Below, piece by piece: positions 34,318 to 42,751 of a stretch of DNA of 64,000 nt. The stretch spans positions 5,890,001 through 5,954,000 of the forward strand of contig CP018627.1 in NCBI GenBank assembly GCA_002021875.1, written 5' to 3'. The first letter of the stretch is position 1. Each line of letters starts with the position of its first letter. The translations under genes and the position numbers were made by a program. This stretch comes from Streptomyces hygroscopicus. Lineage in GTDB: Bacteria; Actinomycetota; Actinomycetes; Streptomycetales; Streptomycetaceae. The notes under the pieces were generated by a model, which was given only the letters and a program-made list of their open reading frames with translations, did no database searches and was not told the DNA's origin.

Positions 34318-35343
34318 TCACTGCTCCCTGATGGTGAGGTCAAGTCGCTGACCAGGGATGATCAGGTCGGGGTCGATTCCGATGAGGTCCTCGTTGCTCT
34401 CGTAGAGCCCTTCCCAACCTCGGGACACATTCCGGTCCTCGGCGATGCCTGACAGATTGTCACCGGGGCGAACGGTGTAATCGTCGCCCGCGGGGCTCCG
34501 GTCGCGGTCCGCGGCGTCGCGCGAGGCGTGGCGTCCGGAGGGCTGCCCGTCCGCCGAATCGCCGTCCCCGGCCCGCTCCCCGGCATCCGGGGAGCCGCGG
34601 TGGCGGCCGGAGGGCGAGGGGTCGGCGGAGGGATCCGCCGAGGACCCCTTCGAGCCGTCCGACGCCGAGTCGCCCGAGTCGCCCGAGCCATCCGAGCCAT
34701 CCGAGGCCGGGTCATCCGAGGCCGAACCGTCCGACGTCGGGTCATCCGATGCCGAGCCGTCCAGTCCGTCGGGGGACTTGGAGGTGTGGGGGGCTTCCGG
34801 CTTCTCGGTCGATCCGGACGAATCCGGCTTACCGGCACTGTCGGACGTCCCCGAACGGTCCGACTCCGGGGAGGAGGAGCCGTCCCGCTCCCGGTCCCCC
34901 ACCTCGCCCCGGCCCGCCCCCGGGTCCCGGGTGGCCGTGCCACCGGGGTCCACATCGGGGGCGCCGGAGCCGTCGGTGAGCCCGGCGCCCAGCGCACAGC
35001 TCGGCCAGGCGTCGGGGCCGCGGTCGCCGAGGATCGACTGGGCGATGGATATCTGCTGGGAGCGGCTGGCCAGGTCGGGGCGCGGGGCGTACTCCGTGCC
35101 GCCGTAGTCCTTCCACATGTCGAGGGTCAGCTGCAGTCCGCCGTAGAAGCCGTTGCCCTCGTTGGCGCTCCACATGCCGCCACTCTCGCACTCGGCGACC
35201 TGATCCCAGGTGGCGGTCTGGGCGGCCTGTGCGCCGGACGCCCCGAAGAGGGGCAGGGCGATGCTCGCTCCCGTGACCCCCGCCGCGACGATGATGGCCG
35301 GAGCCTGACGGGGGCGACGGTGTCGACCATTACCGGAACGCAT
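34318..35343 (-). CDS. Second Rpf muralytic enzyme with long Ser/Asp linker and LysM
   Basis: A 341-residue secreted protein. The signal peptide ends near residue 41 (GAQAA). The Rpf domain (WDQVAECESGGMWSANEGNGFYGGLQL) has the catalytic Glu. A disordered linker of about 150 residues has repeated SDGSASDDPASDGSDGS units, and a C-terminal LysM (YTVRPGDNLSGIAEDRN) follows. The domain order equals the neighbouring rpfA, so the pair arose by duplication; it matches the RpfC position in streptomycetes. No ydaO blocks precede it. The ATG at 35343 was chosen for the signal peptide. Confidence 0.9.
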   Translation of the reverse strand: MRSGNGRHRRPRQAPAIIVAAGVTGASIALPLFGASGAQAAQTATWDQVAECESGGMWSANEGNGFYGGLQLTLDMWKDYGGTEYAPRPDLASRSQQISIAQSILGDRGPDAWPSCALGAGLTDGSGAPDVDPGGTATRDPGAGRGEVGDRERDGSSSPESDRSGTSDSAGKPDSSGSTEKPEAPHTSKSPDGLDGSASDDPTSDGSASDDPASDGSDGSGDSGDSASDGSKGSSADPSADPSPSGRHRGSPDAGERAGDGDSADGQPSGRHASRDAADRDRSPAGDDYTVRPGDNLSGIAEDRNVSRGWEGLYESNEDLIGIDPDLIIPGQRLDLTIREQ

Positions 35344-35465
35344 GCGATTGCCCTCTCTATGGCGAACTCGGTTGCCGGTGAACATAGCGAGGGCACTCGA
35401 TCATCACAAGCCGATGTATCCCAGGTCACGCCACGGTCACACGGCTGACCATTCGTCACCAATGT

Positions 35466-35477
35466 CCGTACGTACGG
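35466..35477. repeat. 12-bp perfect palindrome
   Basis: CCGTACGTACGG lies in the gap between the P450 stop and the second rpf gene. It could be a protein-binding site; its short arms make it a poor terminator. Confidence 0.45.
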
Positions 35478-35489
35478 GGCTTGGCGGCC

Positions 35490-36767
35490 TCAGTGGTCCG
35501 CGGAATTCCAGGTCACCGGGAGCGTGCGCAGCCCGCGCATGATGAGCCCGCCGCGCCACCGCAGATCCTCCGGCTCCGCCGCGAGCCGCAGTCCGGGCAG
35601 GCGCCGCAGCAGGGTGGCGATCGCGGTCTGCGCCTCCAGCCGGGCGAGCGGGGCGCCGAGACAGTAATGGATGCCGTGGCCATAGCCGAGGTGCTGGTTG
35701 TCGCGGCGGGTGAGGTCGAGGACATCGGGCGCCGCGAACCGCTCGGGGTCCCGGTCGGCGGCGGCGAGCACCACCAGCACCGGCTCCCCTTCGGCGATGT
35801 GCTGCCCCGCGAGGGTGAGCGGTTCGGTGGCGAACCGCCAGGTGGCGATCTCCACGGGTCCGTCGTAGCGCAGCAGCTCCTCGACCCCGGCGGCCAGCAG
35901 CCGCTCATCCCCTTCTTCCAGGGCCCGCTGCATGACGGCGCGCTGCTCCGGATGGCGCAGAAGTGCGTAGACGCCGTTGCCGATGAGGTTGACGGTGGTC
36001 TCGAAGCCGGCGAACAAGAGGATGAAGGCCATGGCCGCGGCCTCGTTCTCGGTGAGGTGCTCACCGTGGTCGCTGGCCCGGATCAGCCCCGAGATCAGAT
36101 CCTCCCCGTCCTCTTCTTCCCTCCGCTCCACGAGCTCCAGGCGCTTGCGGTGGATCAGCTCGCCGAGATACGCGCGGATCCGCTTCACGGCGCGGGCCAC
36201 TCCGCCGCGCGGGCCTCCGCCGTGCCGGATCATCGCGCCGGCCCAGTCCCGGAAGTCGTCCTGGTCCTCGCGCGGCACCCCGAGCAGATCGCAGATCGCA
36301 TAAATAGGGAGAGGGAAGGCGAACTCATGGATGAGGTCCGCCTCTCCCCTTTCCTCGAAGGCGTCGATGAGCTGATCGGTGAGGGTCTGTACCCGAGGGG
36401 TGAAGGCGGCCACCCGGCGCGGGGTGAACGCCTTGGAGACCAGGCGCCGCAGCCGGGTGTGATCGGGAGGGTCGATGTTGAGCAGATGCGTCATCAGATC
36501 GGCACGCTGTTCGCCGGGAATGCCCACCTTGCCCTTTGCGTGGGCCGCCGCACTGTGCCGCTGGGGGTTCTTGGAGAGCCGGGGATCGGCCAGCACCTTC
36601 CTGGCATCTGCGTAACGGGTCACCAGCCAGGCATCGACACCGCTGGGCAGCGTGGTCCGGTGCACCGGGGCGTGCTCGCGTAGCCAGGCGTACGCCGGGT
36701 AGGGATCGGTGGCGAACTCCCAGGTGAAGAGGGTGGGAGCGGAGCTGTCACGGGGCTGTTCCGACAC
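35490..36767 (-). CDS. Cytochrome P450 (CYP107-like)
   Basis: A 425-residue soluble P450 with all standard motifs: I-helix LLFAGFETTVNLI, K-helix EELLR (ExxR), and heme loop YGHGIHYCLGAPLAR with the Cys ligand. The profile resembles the CYP107 family, which hydroxylates macrolides and other natural products. The GTG at 36767 lacks a strong ribosome site; the track further upstream has no homology. It stands alone, without ferredoxin or a biosynthetic partner next to it, and no substrate can be assigned. Confidence 0.9.
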   Translation of the reverse strand: MSEQPRDSSAPTLFTWEFATDPYPAYAWLREHAPVHRTTLPSGVDAWLVTRYADARKVLADPRLSKNPQRHSAAAHAKGKVGIPGEQRADLMTHLLNIDPPDHTRLRRLVSKAFTPRRVAAFTPRVQTLTDQLIDAFEERGEADLIHEFAFPLPIYAICDLLGVPREDQDDFRDWAGAMIRHGGGPRGGVARAVKRIRAYLGELIHRKRLELVERREEEDGEDLISGLIRASDHGEHLTENEAAAMAFILLFAGFETTVNLIGNGVYALLRHPEQRAVMQRALEEGDERLLAAGVEELLRYDGPVEIATWRFATEPLTLAGQHIAEGEPVLVVLAAADRDPERFAAPDVLDLTRRDNQHLGYGHGIHYCLGAPLARLEAQTAIATLLRRLPGLRLAAEPEDLRWRGGLIMRGLRTLPVTWNSADH

Positions 36768-37418
36768 GCCCCGACGATACCCGCGCGCAGTCGCCCCCTC
36801 CGGCCTGCCGGAAGTAACGGGCAACAAGAGAAATAAGTGAATAAGCGGAACAAAAAGAATAAGAGGGCAATGACCGGGATGAATGTCTAGCGGAATTCCC
36901 CATTCATCTCCACACACCCTTCACCACCCATGCACAGCGCGGGTCGAATGCCCGGATATCTGATGGCTGCGACCGCCGTTCGGTGGTTGCCCGCGCCGCC
37001 CCGATACGAACCCCCGGGACATGCCCTGACGTCGGTCAACGCGGTGAACTGGCGGTGTGACTGAAACAACGTCAGGTGAACGAATGGGACTGGGGCACAT
37101 GCACGGGGCCCAGTGATACCGGTGATACGATCACCGCGCTTGCCAGGCGAGCCAAGGGCGCGTAAGACACACGGCGATCCGGCACATCAGCCGAGAGGAT
37201 CCCCACCCTGAGGAGCATTATGCCGCCAGTTGGGCATATGGAGCCGTTCCGGCGCACCGACGCCTGTGCGCTGCCGTCGGCAAGACGAGTGCGATGTCCC
37301 CGGAACCCGCGGGCGCCGTACGGGCGCTGACTTACCGCTGCTCAGGCACCTTCCAGACGCATAACGCACCACACCTCCCTAAAGTCCCTGGCGGTCTAGT
37401 CGTTTAAAGAGAGTCTTA
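36768..37418. other. 650-bp non-coding region upstream of the conservon
   Basis: No gene is seen. Around 36830-36875 is an unusually AT-rich patch that may hold the promoter of the minus-strand P450. At 37120-37136 is CGGTGAT-ACG-ATCACCG, a 7-bp inverted repeat with a 3-base spacer, preceded by a direct copy of GTGATACC. It is about 280 bp before the conservon and may be an operator. A conventional promoter next to the conservon start was not found. Confidence 0.5.
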
Positions 37419-38576
37419 ATGACGCAATATCTACAGGATCCAGCACTCTGGGCCCTGATCGCTGGCACGCCTCTCGCCGCAACCGCCATTATTCGCGGGC
37501 GAAAGGCGCGGGCGAATCTGCGCCAGGAGAAGGCGGAGCTCGAGAAACGCGCGGCCGACCTCGACAACAATTACGCCGAGGCGGTCCAGGAGGCTCACAA
37601 CCGCGCCGAGGAGGCCACCAAGAGCGCGCTGAAGTCCGCTATGCGTACGCTTCAGGGCCTCGCCAACGAGCAGCAGTTGGCCATCTCCAAGACACAGGAC
37701 AAATACGGCGAGCATCAGCTTCTCCAGGACCTCCTGGAGATCGACCACATGAACTCGCAGTTCGGTCGGCGCGCGCAGTCCATCGCGGTGCTGTGTGACG
37801 GCTGGCTGGGCCGTCAGCGCGCCGTCGCGTCGGTGTACGACGTGGTCCGCAGCGCGAAGGGCCGCATCCGGCACTACACCCGGGTGGAAATCCGCTCACA
37901 GAGCAACTTCGCCCTGGTCAGCCGGGCCGTGGAACCGGTCGCGCTGGCGCTGGCCGAGCTTTTGGACAACGCGACCAGTTACTCCGCGCCCGACTCGCCG
38001 ATCGACATCACCATCCGCACCGTCCCCAAGGGCGTCTGCGTCATCATCGACGACGCCGGTGTCGGTATGAACGAGGAGGAGAAGAACCGGGCGGACAAGC
38101 TGCTCTCGGCCACGCACGCCACCGGTGTAACGGGACTCGGCAATCCGCCGCAGTTCGGTTTCGCGGTGATCGGTGTGCTCGCCGCGCGCTACGGCTTCAC
38201 GGTGTCCGTCGATTCGGCCTCTCCCTACGGTGGTGTACGCGCGGTCGTGCTTCTCCCCGAGGACCTTCTGACCAATATGCCCGAGCCGGAAGAGCAGCCG
38301 ACGACCCACTTTCCCGCCGAGGCCGAGCAGCCGCAGCCGAGCGGTTCCGCCATGTCCGGTTCCACCGTCAGCGGTTCGACCGTGAGCGGTGCCACCGCCG
38401 GAGGCCTGCCCAAACGTCGCCGTAAGGGCTCGATTTCCATCGTCCCCAGAGCGGACTCCACCAGTGCCCCGGCCCGGACGAGCGAGGAATCCGCATCGAT
38501 CATGGGCGCGTTCCAGCGCGGCACGCAGTCCGGACGCTCAGCAAACCCGAACAGGGAAGGGCATGATCCTCAGTGA
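37419..38576 (+). CDS. cvnA: Conservon protein A: short histidine-kinase-like ATPase
   Basis: A 385-residue protein with one weak N-terminal hydrophobic stretch (about 9-25), a coiled coil (33-100), a DHp-like segment LLEIDHMNSQFGRRAQ with a possible phosphoacceptor His110, and an HATPase_c domain: N-box ELLDNA (180-185), G1 DDAGVGM and G2 GLGNPPQFGF. It lacks the large extracytoplasmic sensor and HAMP regions of most CvnA proteins. The tail is Ser/Thr/Gly-rich with SGSTVSGSTVSG repeats. Conservons resemble eukaryotic receptor-G-protein complexes. Its stop overlaps cvnB (GTGA). Confidence 0.88.
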   Translation: MTQYLQDPALWALIAGTPLAATAIIRGRKARANLRQEKAELEKRAADLDNNYAEAVQEAHNRAEEATKSALKSAMRTLQGLANEQQLAISKTQDKYGEHQLLQDLLEIDHMNSQFGRRAQSIAVLCDGWLGRQRAVASVYDVVRSAKGRIRHYTRVEIRSQSNFALVSRAVEPVALALAELLDNATSYSAPDSPIDITIRTVPKGVCVIIDDAGVGMNEEEKNRADKLLSATHATGVTGLGNPPQFGFAVIGVLAARYGFTVSVDSASPYGGVRAVVLLPEDLLTNMPEPEEQPTTHFPAEAEQPQPSGSAMSGSTVSGSTVSGATAGGLPKRRRKGSISIVPRADSTSAPARTSEESASIMGAFQRGTQSGRSANPNREGHDPQ

Positions 38577-38974
38577 ACAACGACCTGTCATGGATGCTTG
38601 AGAGCGCCCTGGAAGTACCAGGGGCTCGTCATGCGATCCTGGTCTCCGCCGACGGTCTGCTGATGGCCCGTTCTCAAGAGGTCAAAAAGGACGAGGCCGA
38701 CACCGTCGCCGCGGCGATGAGCGGCATCCAGTCGCTGAGCCGCACCATGGCCGGCTTCTGCGGTGGCTCCCATATGACATGGCGCCAGACCCTGGTCGAG
38801 TTCGACGGTGGCTGGGTCTTCCTCATCTCCGCGGGTGAGGGCGCGTATCTGGCGGTCTCCTCCGCCCCGGATGTCGACATGGCCGACATCACCTTCCGGA
38901 TGCAGCAGCTTGTCGGGCAGCTCGGCAAGGCGCTTTCCACACCGCCTCGCGAAAACACCGGAATACAGGCATGA
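38573..38974 (+). CDS. cvnB: Conservon protein B: roadblock/LC7 domain protein
   Basis: A 133-residue Roadblock/LC7 protein. The N-terminal MLESALEVPGARHAILVSADGLLMA and central TVAAAMSGIQSLSRTMAGFCGG are the family pattern. In conservons CvnB binds CvnD and may act as a GTPase regulator like MglB. The GTG start overlaps the cvnA stop, and its own stop overlaps cvnC by 4 bp. Confidence 0.92.
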   Translation: MNNDLSWMLESALEVPGARHAILVSADGLLMARSQEVKKDEADTVAAAMSGIQSLSRTMAGFCGGSHMTWRQTLVEFDGGWVFLISAGEGAYLAVSSAPDVDMADITFRMQQLVGQLGKALSTPPRENTGIQA

Positions 38975-39342
38975 CGGCACCAGGCGAGCAGGAGCCCCAG
39001 TCCGCTCAATTAGTGCGACCGTACGTCATCACGAACGGTCGCGGGCTGCCGGAGAATGACCAGTTCAACCTGATCACGCTGGTCACCGCGTCCGAACAGA
39101 GACCCCCCAGTCAGCTCGACCCGGAGAAGCGCAGCCTCTTGGAGCTGTGCGCGGGTGGTTATCTCTCGGTTGCCGAGATAGCGGGGCATATGGGGCTGCC
39201 GATCGGCATCGTGAAGGTCCTGCTGTCCGATCTCTCATCGGACGGGTACCTCATCACCCGTGCCCCCGCGCCTCCCGCGCAGCTTGTCGACGTTTCGCTC
39301 CTTCAGGAGGTGCTGGATGGGCTCCAGGCCCGTTTCGGATGA
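38971..39342 (+). CDS. cvnC: Conservon protein C: DUF742 protein with a TTA codon at codon 14
   Basis: A 123-residue DUF742 protein (VRPYVITNGRGLP, LCAGGYLSVAEIAGHMGLPIGIVKVLLSDL), probably with a winged-helix-like C-terminal half. Codons 13-15 read CAA TTA GTG, so a TTA lies at 39010-39012. Because cvnA to cvnD are translationally coupled, a stall at this codon would also hold back the GTPase and the P450. Translation should therefore rise only when bldA tRNA is active. Confidence 0.92.
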   Translation: MTAPGEQEPQSAQLVRPYVITNGRGLPENDQFNLITLVTASEQRPPSQLDPEKRSLLELCAGGYLSVAEIAGHMGLPIGIVKVLLSDLSSDGYLITRAPAPPAQLVDVSLLQEVLDGLQARFG

Positions 39343-39907
39343 CGATGTCTATCTGAACGAAGCGGTGCAGATCGCGGCCAAGATCCTCGTCGTGGGGCAT
39401 TTCGCGGTCGGAAAGACGACGTTCATCGGCACCATGTCCGAGATTCCTCCGCTGCGCACCGAGGAGCGGATGACTCAGGCCGGAGCCCACGTCGATGACC
39501 TCATGGGCACCCGGGGCAAGACCACGACCACCGTGGCCATGGACTTCGGACGTCTCACGCTGAGCGAGAGACTCGTCCTGTATCTCTTCGGCACACCCGG
39601 ACAGGAGCGCTTCGTCCAGGTGTGGGAGGACATGACCCGAGGCGCTCTCGGGGCACTGATCCTGGTCGATCCCGAACGCATCAAGGAATCCTTCCCGGTG
39701 ATCGACCTGGTGGAGCACTACGGACTTCCCTATGCGATTTCCGTCAATCACTTCGACGGCACGCCGGCCCGCCCCGACGCAGAATTGCGCGAGGCGCTCG
39801 ATCTGCTGCCCGAGACCCCCATCGTCACCTGTGACGCACGTGACGAGAAGTCATCGGCCAATGCCCTGATGGCGCTTGTCCGTTACCTACAGGAACGTAC
39901 CCGCTAG
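39317..39907 (+). CDS. cvnD: Conservon protein D: small GTPase
   Basis: A 196-residue GTPase. G1 is GHFAVGKTT (27-35), G3 FGTPGQE, and the NKxD motif is replaced by NHFD (144-147), a change seen in conservon GTPases. The ATG at 39317 follows AGGAGG and lies inside the end of cvnC, overlapping by 26 bp in another frame. CvnD is thought to relay signals from CvnA in membrane complexes. Confidence 0.92.
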   Translation: MGSRPVSDDDVYLNEAVQIAAKILVVGHFAVGKTTFIGTMSEIPPLRTEERMTQAGAHVDDLMGTRGKTTTTVAMDFGRLTLSERLVLYLFGTPGQERFVQVWEDMTRGALGALILVDPERIKESFPVIDLVEHYGLPYAISVNHFDGTPARPDAELREALDLLPETPIVTCDARDEKSSANALMALVRYLQERTR

Positions 39908-39916
39908 GAGCACCTG

Positions 39917-41263
39917 ATGAACACGCAATCGGATTTTTCGGCGGTACCGCCACCCGGCTGCCCCGCCCATGGCAGTGGCAAGCGGGTGCCGCTGTACGGG
40001 ACGGAGTTCGCCGCCGATCCGGGTGCCTATTACGCGTATATGCGCTCGTACGGCCCGGCCGCACCGGTCGAGCTCTCCCCGGGTGTCGAGGCCACGCTGA
40101 TCACGGACTACTCGGCGGCGCTTCAGCTGCTGCAGAACCCCGACACCTTCCGGAAGGACTCGCGCCGCTGGCGCGATTACAACGAGGGCAAGGTCACCCG
40201 GGAGAATCCGGTCGTCCCGTTGCTCGAATACCGGCCGAACTGCATGTTCACCGATGGCGCCGAGCATATGCGGCTGCGTCAGGCGGTGACCGACAGCCTG
40301 GCCCGGGTCGATACGCATCGACTGAGCCGCCATGTCGAGCGCGTCGCGGACTACCTGATGGACCAGTTCATCTCCCGCGGCTCGGCCGATCTGCTCAATG
40401 ACTATGCCAAACTGCTGCCGCTGTTTGTTTTCAATGAGCTCTTCGGATGCCCGGCGGAAATCGGCGACCGGGTCATCTTCGGCATTTCCGGGATCTTCGA
40501 CGGAATCAATGCGGAGAAGGCGAACGAGGTCCTCGGCCAGAGCGTCAGCGAACTCGTCGCACTCAAGCGCAGGCAGCCCGGGGAAGATGTCACCTCCTGG
40601 CTTATGCAGCACCATGCCCAGCTGACCGATGAGGAAATGGTTCACCAGCTGGTGCTGCTGCTGGGCTCCGGCGCCGAGCCCGAGCGGAATCTCATCGCCA
40701 ACGCGCTGCTCCTGCTGCTCTCCGACGAGCGGTACGCGGGTGCTGGGCTGCTGGTCGAGGACGCCCTCGACGATGTGCTCTGGAACAGCCCGCCGATGTC
40801 CAACTACGCCCCCCATTACCCGGTTTCCGACGTGGACTTCGCCGGAACCCGGCTGCGGGCGGGCGATCTGGTGATGGTCTCCATCGCGGCGGCGAACAGC
40901 GACCCCGCGCTGTCCGCCTCCCGTCAGCAGCTCAGCAAGCGGGCGCACCTCGCCTGGAGCGCGGGTCCGCACGCCTGCCCGGCCAAGGACACCGCTCAGC
41001 TCATCGGTGTGGTGGCCATCGAAAAACTGCTCAACCAGCTGCCCGACATTGAACTCGCGGTGCCCGAGTCGAGTCTGACTTGGCGCCCCGGTCCGTTCAA
41101 CCGCGGATTGACCGCACTGCCTGCCCGATTCACTCCGATACGTACTGACAAACAGCCCGTTGCACAGCAACAGATCCCGACGGGCGACCATCGCGGCCAC
41201 GCCCAGAATAAGCACGAGAAGGGCGGCTTGTGGAGTTCGTTCCTCTCGTGGTGGAGAGCGTGA
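39917..41263 (+). CDS. cvnE: Conservon protein E: CYP157-like P450 lacking ExxR
   Basis: A 448-residue P450. The heme-loop Cys354 is in WSAGPHACPAKDTAQ. The K-helix position that should read ExxR reads DVLW (DALDDVLWNSPP), and the I-helix has GSGAEPERN instead of AGxET. Streptomycete CYP157 enzymes are known to lack ExxR, and this matches. The C-terminal tail ends GGLWSSFLSWWRA, an amphipathic helix that could bind the membrane. It starts 9 bp after cvnD. Its oxidase activity is uncertain and the role may be regulatory. Confidence 0.9.
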   Translation: MNTQSDFSAVPPPGCPAHGSGKRVPLYGTEFAADPGAYYAYMRSYGPAAPVELSPGVEATLITDYSAALQLLQNPDTFRKDSRRWRDYNEGKVTRENPVVPLLEYRPNCMFTDGAEHMRLRQAVTDSLARVDTHRLSRHVERVADYLMDQFISRGSADLLNDYAKLLPLFVFNELFGCPAEIGDRVIFGISGIFDGINAEKANEVLGQSVSELVALKRRQPGEDVTSWLMQHHAQLTDEEMVHQLVLLLGSGAEPERNLIANALLLLLSDERYAGAGLLVEDALDDVLWNSPPMSNYAPHYPVSDVDFAGTRLRAGDLVMVSIAAANSDPALSASRQQLSKRAHLAWSAGPHACPAKDTAQLIGVVAIEKLLNQLPDIELAVPESSLTWRPGPFNRGLTALPARFTPIRTDKQPVAQQQIPTGDHRGHAQNKHEKGGLWSSFLSWWRA

Positions 41264-41605
41264 TCCACACCACATCCGGAACCCATTTCATACCGCATGA
41301 ATGTTCAACTGAACGGGTAGGCACTATCGCGCAATTTTTGTTGGCCCATCCCTAAGAGGAGCTGTCGTGAGGTCTCTCGCCGCCGACGACACCACTGTCG
41401 GTCGACGATCCGCGGTTTCACTCATATCCCGACCGCACCACCCCCGCGGCCAATCGAACACCTACCCTAATTTCGCGGCAGCACACGCGATGGGAGCCGA
41501 GATACCCGCCCCACGGGGCGGGTATCTTCTCGTGGCGCATGACCGCCCGATTACCCCGCCGCACAAACCCAAACAGCCGTTCCTCTCGATTCAGCGGGAG
41601 GTTCG
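41264..41605. other. Leader region upstream of the prenyltransferase operon
   Basis: It holds an AT-rich patch (CGCAATTTTTGTTGG, about 41328-41343), then GAGGAG before a GTG at 41367, the small ORF described separately, and a terminator-like hairpin at 41501-41526. The layout resembles a translated leader with an attenuator. Confidence 0.5.
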
Positions 41606-41609
41606 ATGA
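41367..41609 (+). CDS. Possible leader ORF coupled to the prenyltransferase gene
   Basis: An 80-codon frame with a strong GAGGAG ribosome site before its GTG and an ATGA overlap with the prenyltransferase start. Its third-position G+C is low for this genome (about two thirds), and the predicted peptide, rich in Pro/His/Arg with no Trp, matches no family known to me. The frame runs through the hairpin at 41501-41526. It may be a translated leader whose ribosomes keep the hairpin open, or a coincidental frame. An internal ATG at 41490 is an alternative start. Confidence 0.4.
   Translation: MRSLAADDTTVGRRSAVSLISRPHHPRGQSNTYPNFAAAHAMGAEIPAPRGGYLLVAHDRPITPPHKPKQPFLSIQREVR
41501..41526 (+). terminator. 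Terminator or attenuator hairpin before the prenyltransferase
   Basis: GATACCCGCCCC and GGGGCGGGTATC are exact inverted repeats separated by two bases, followed by TTCT. It lies 80 bp before the prenyltransferase start and 240 bp after the conservon P450. It could end the conservon transcript or attenuate the next operon. Confidence 0.8.
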
Positions 41610-42751
41610 ACGGTTTCAATTCGGGTGAGGCGCTGCTCGGCGACCTCGCCACGGGCCAGCTCACCCGGCTGTGCCAGGTGGCGCGGCTCAGCGAGGCCGA
41701 TACGGCCGCCTATACAGGGGTACTGATGGAGAGTCTGGGCGCCTCGGCCGGACGGCCGTTGGCGCTGCCACCCCCGTCACGGACCTTTCTGTCCGACGAC
41801 CACAGCCCCGTGGAGTTCTCCCTGGCCTTTCTGCCGGGCCAGGCTCCGGACCTGCGGGTCCTGGTGGAACCGGGGTACTCCCGGGGCGACGACCTCACGG
41901 AGAACGGCCGGGCCGGTCTGCAGGCGATCCACGCCATGGCGGACCGCTGGGGGTTCTCGACCGACCAGCTCGACCGGCTCGAGGACCTGTTCTTCCCCCA
42001 CTCCCCCGAGGGCCCGCTGGCCCTGTGGTGCGCCCTGGAGCTCCGCCCCGGCGGCGTCCCCGGGGTCAAGGTCTACCTCAACCCCTCGGCGAACGGCGCC
42101 GACCGGGCCGCCGAGACCGTACGCGAGGCGCTGGCCAGGCTGGGCCATCGGCAGGCGTTCGACTCGCTGCCCCGGGCGGACGGCTTCCCGTTCTTGGCCC
42201 TGGACCTCGGCGACTGGGACGCCCCGCGGGTGAAGGTCTACCTCAAGCACCCCGGTCTGTCCCCCACCGAGGCGGGCTCCCTCCCCCGGATGTCGCCCGC
42301 ACCGGGCCGGGAGCGGCTGGAGGAGTTCTTCCGCACCGCGGGGGACCTCCCCGCCGCCGAGGACCTCAGCGCCGATGAGGACGCCGGCCGGCTCACCGGG
42401 CGCCCCGCCCTCACCTGCCACTCCTTCACGGAGACGGCGACCGGGCTGCCCAGCGGATACACCCTCCACGTGCCCGTCCGCGACTACGTCCGGCACGACG
42501 GCGAGGCGCGGGAACGGGCGGTCGCCGTGCTGCGCAGCCATGACATGGACAGTACAGCGCTCGACCGGGCGCTGGCCGCCGTGAGCCCGCGCCCCCTCGA
42601 CGACGGGGTGGGCCTGATCGCCTACCTGGCGCTGGTCCATGAGCGCGGCCGGCCGCAGCGGGTGACCGTCTACGTCTCCTCCGAGGCGTACCGGACCCGG
42701 CCGCCCCGCGAGACGGTCCCCACCCGCGACCGGGTGCGGGCACGGCTGTGA
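41606..42751 (+). CDS. DMATS-type aromatic (tryptophan/indole) prenyltransferase
   Basis: A 381-residue ABBA-fold prenyltransferase of the bacterial DMATS group. Recognisable features are the N-terminal DDHSPVEFSLAF with the indole-contacting Glu region, PEGPLALWCALELRPG, VKVYLNP and VKVYLKHPG (diphosphate-shielding strands), and LIAYLALVHERGRPQRVTVYV. Streptomycete members transfer dimethylallyl to C6 or another carbon of tryptophan, and in known clusters such as SCO7467 they are paired with a tryptophanase. The next gene overlaps by GTGA and is a tryptophanase, supporting prenyl-tryptophan as intermediate. Regiochemistry unknown. Confidence 0.85.
   Translation: MNGFNSGEALLGDLATGQLTRLCQVARLSEADTAAYTGVLMESLGASAGRPLALPPPSRTFLSDDHSPVEFSLAFLPGQAPDLRVLVEPGYSRGDDLTENGRAGLQAIHAMADRWGFSTDQLDRLEDLFFPHSPEGPLALWCALELRPGGVPGVKVYLNPSANGADRAAETVREALARLGHRQAFDSLPRADGFPFLALDLGDWDAPRVKVYLKHPGLSPTEAGSLPRMSPAPGRERLEEFFRTAGDLPAAEDLSADEDAGRLTGRPALTCHSFTETATGLPSGYTLHVPVRDYVRHDGEARERAVAVLRSHDMDSTALDRALAAVSPRPLDDGVGLIAYLALVHERGRPQRVTVYVSSEAYRTRPPRETVPTRDRVRARL

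Noticed and set aside
35490..36767. Link of the CYP107-like P450 to the prenyl-indole cassette
   Set aside because: It is on the other strand, 4.8 kb away and separated by the conservon, so no functional link can be claimed.
37386..37401. DasR operator (dre) before cvnA
   Set aside because: GGTCTAG matches the core, but only 10 of 16 positions fit and the other half is poor.
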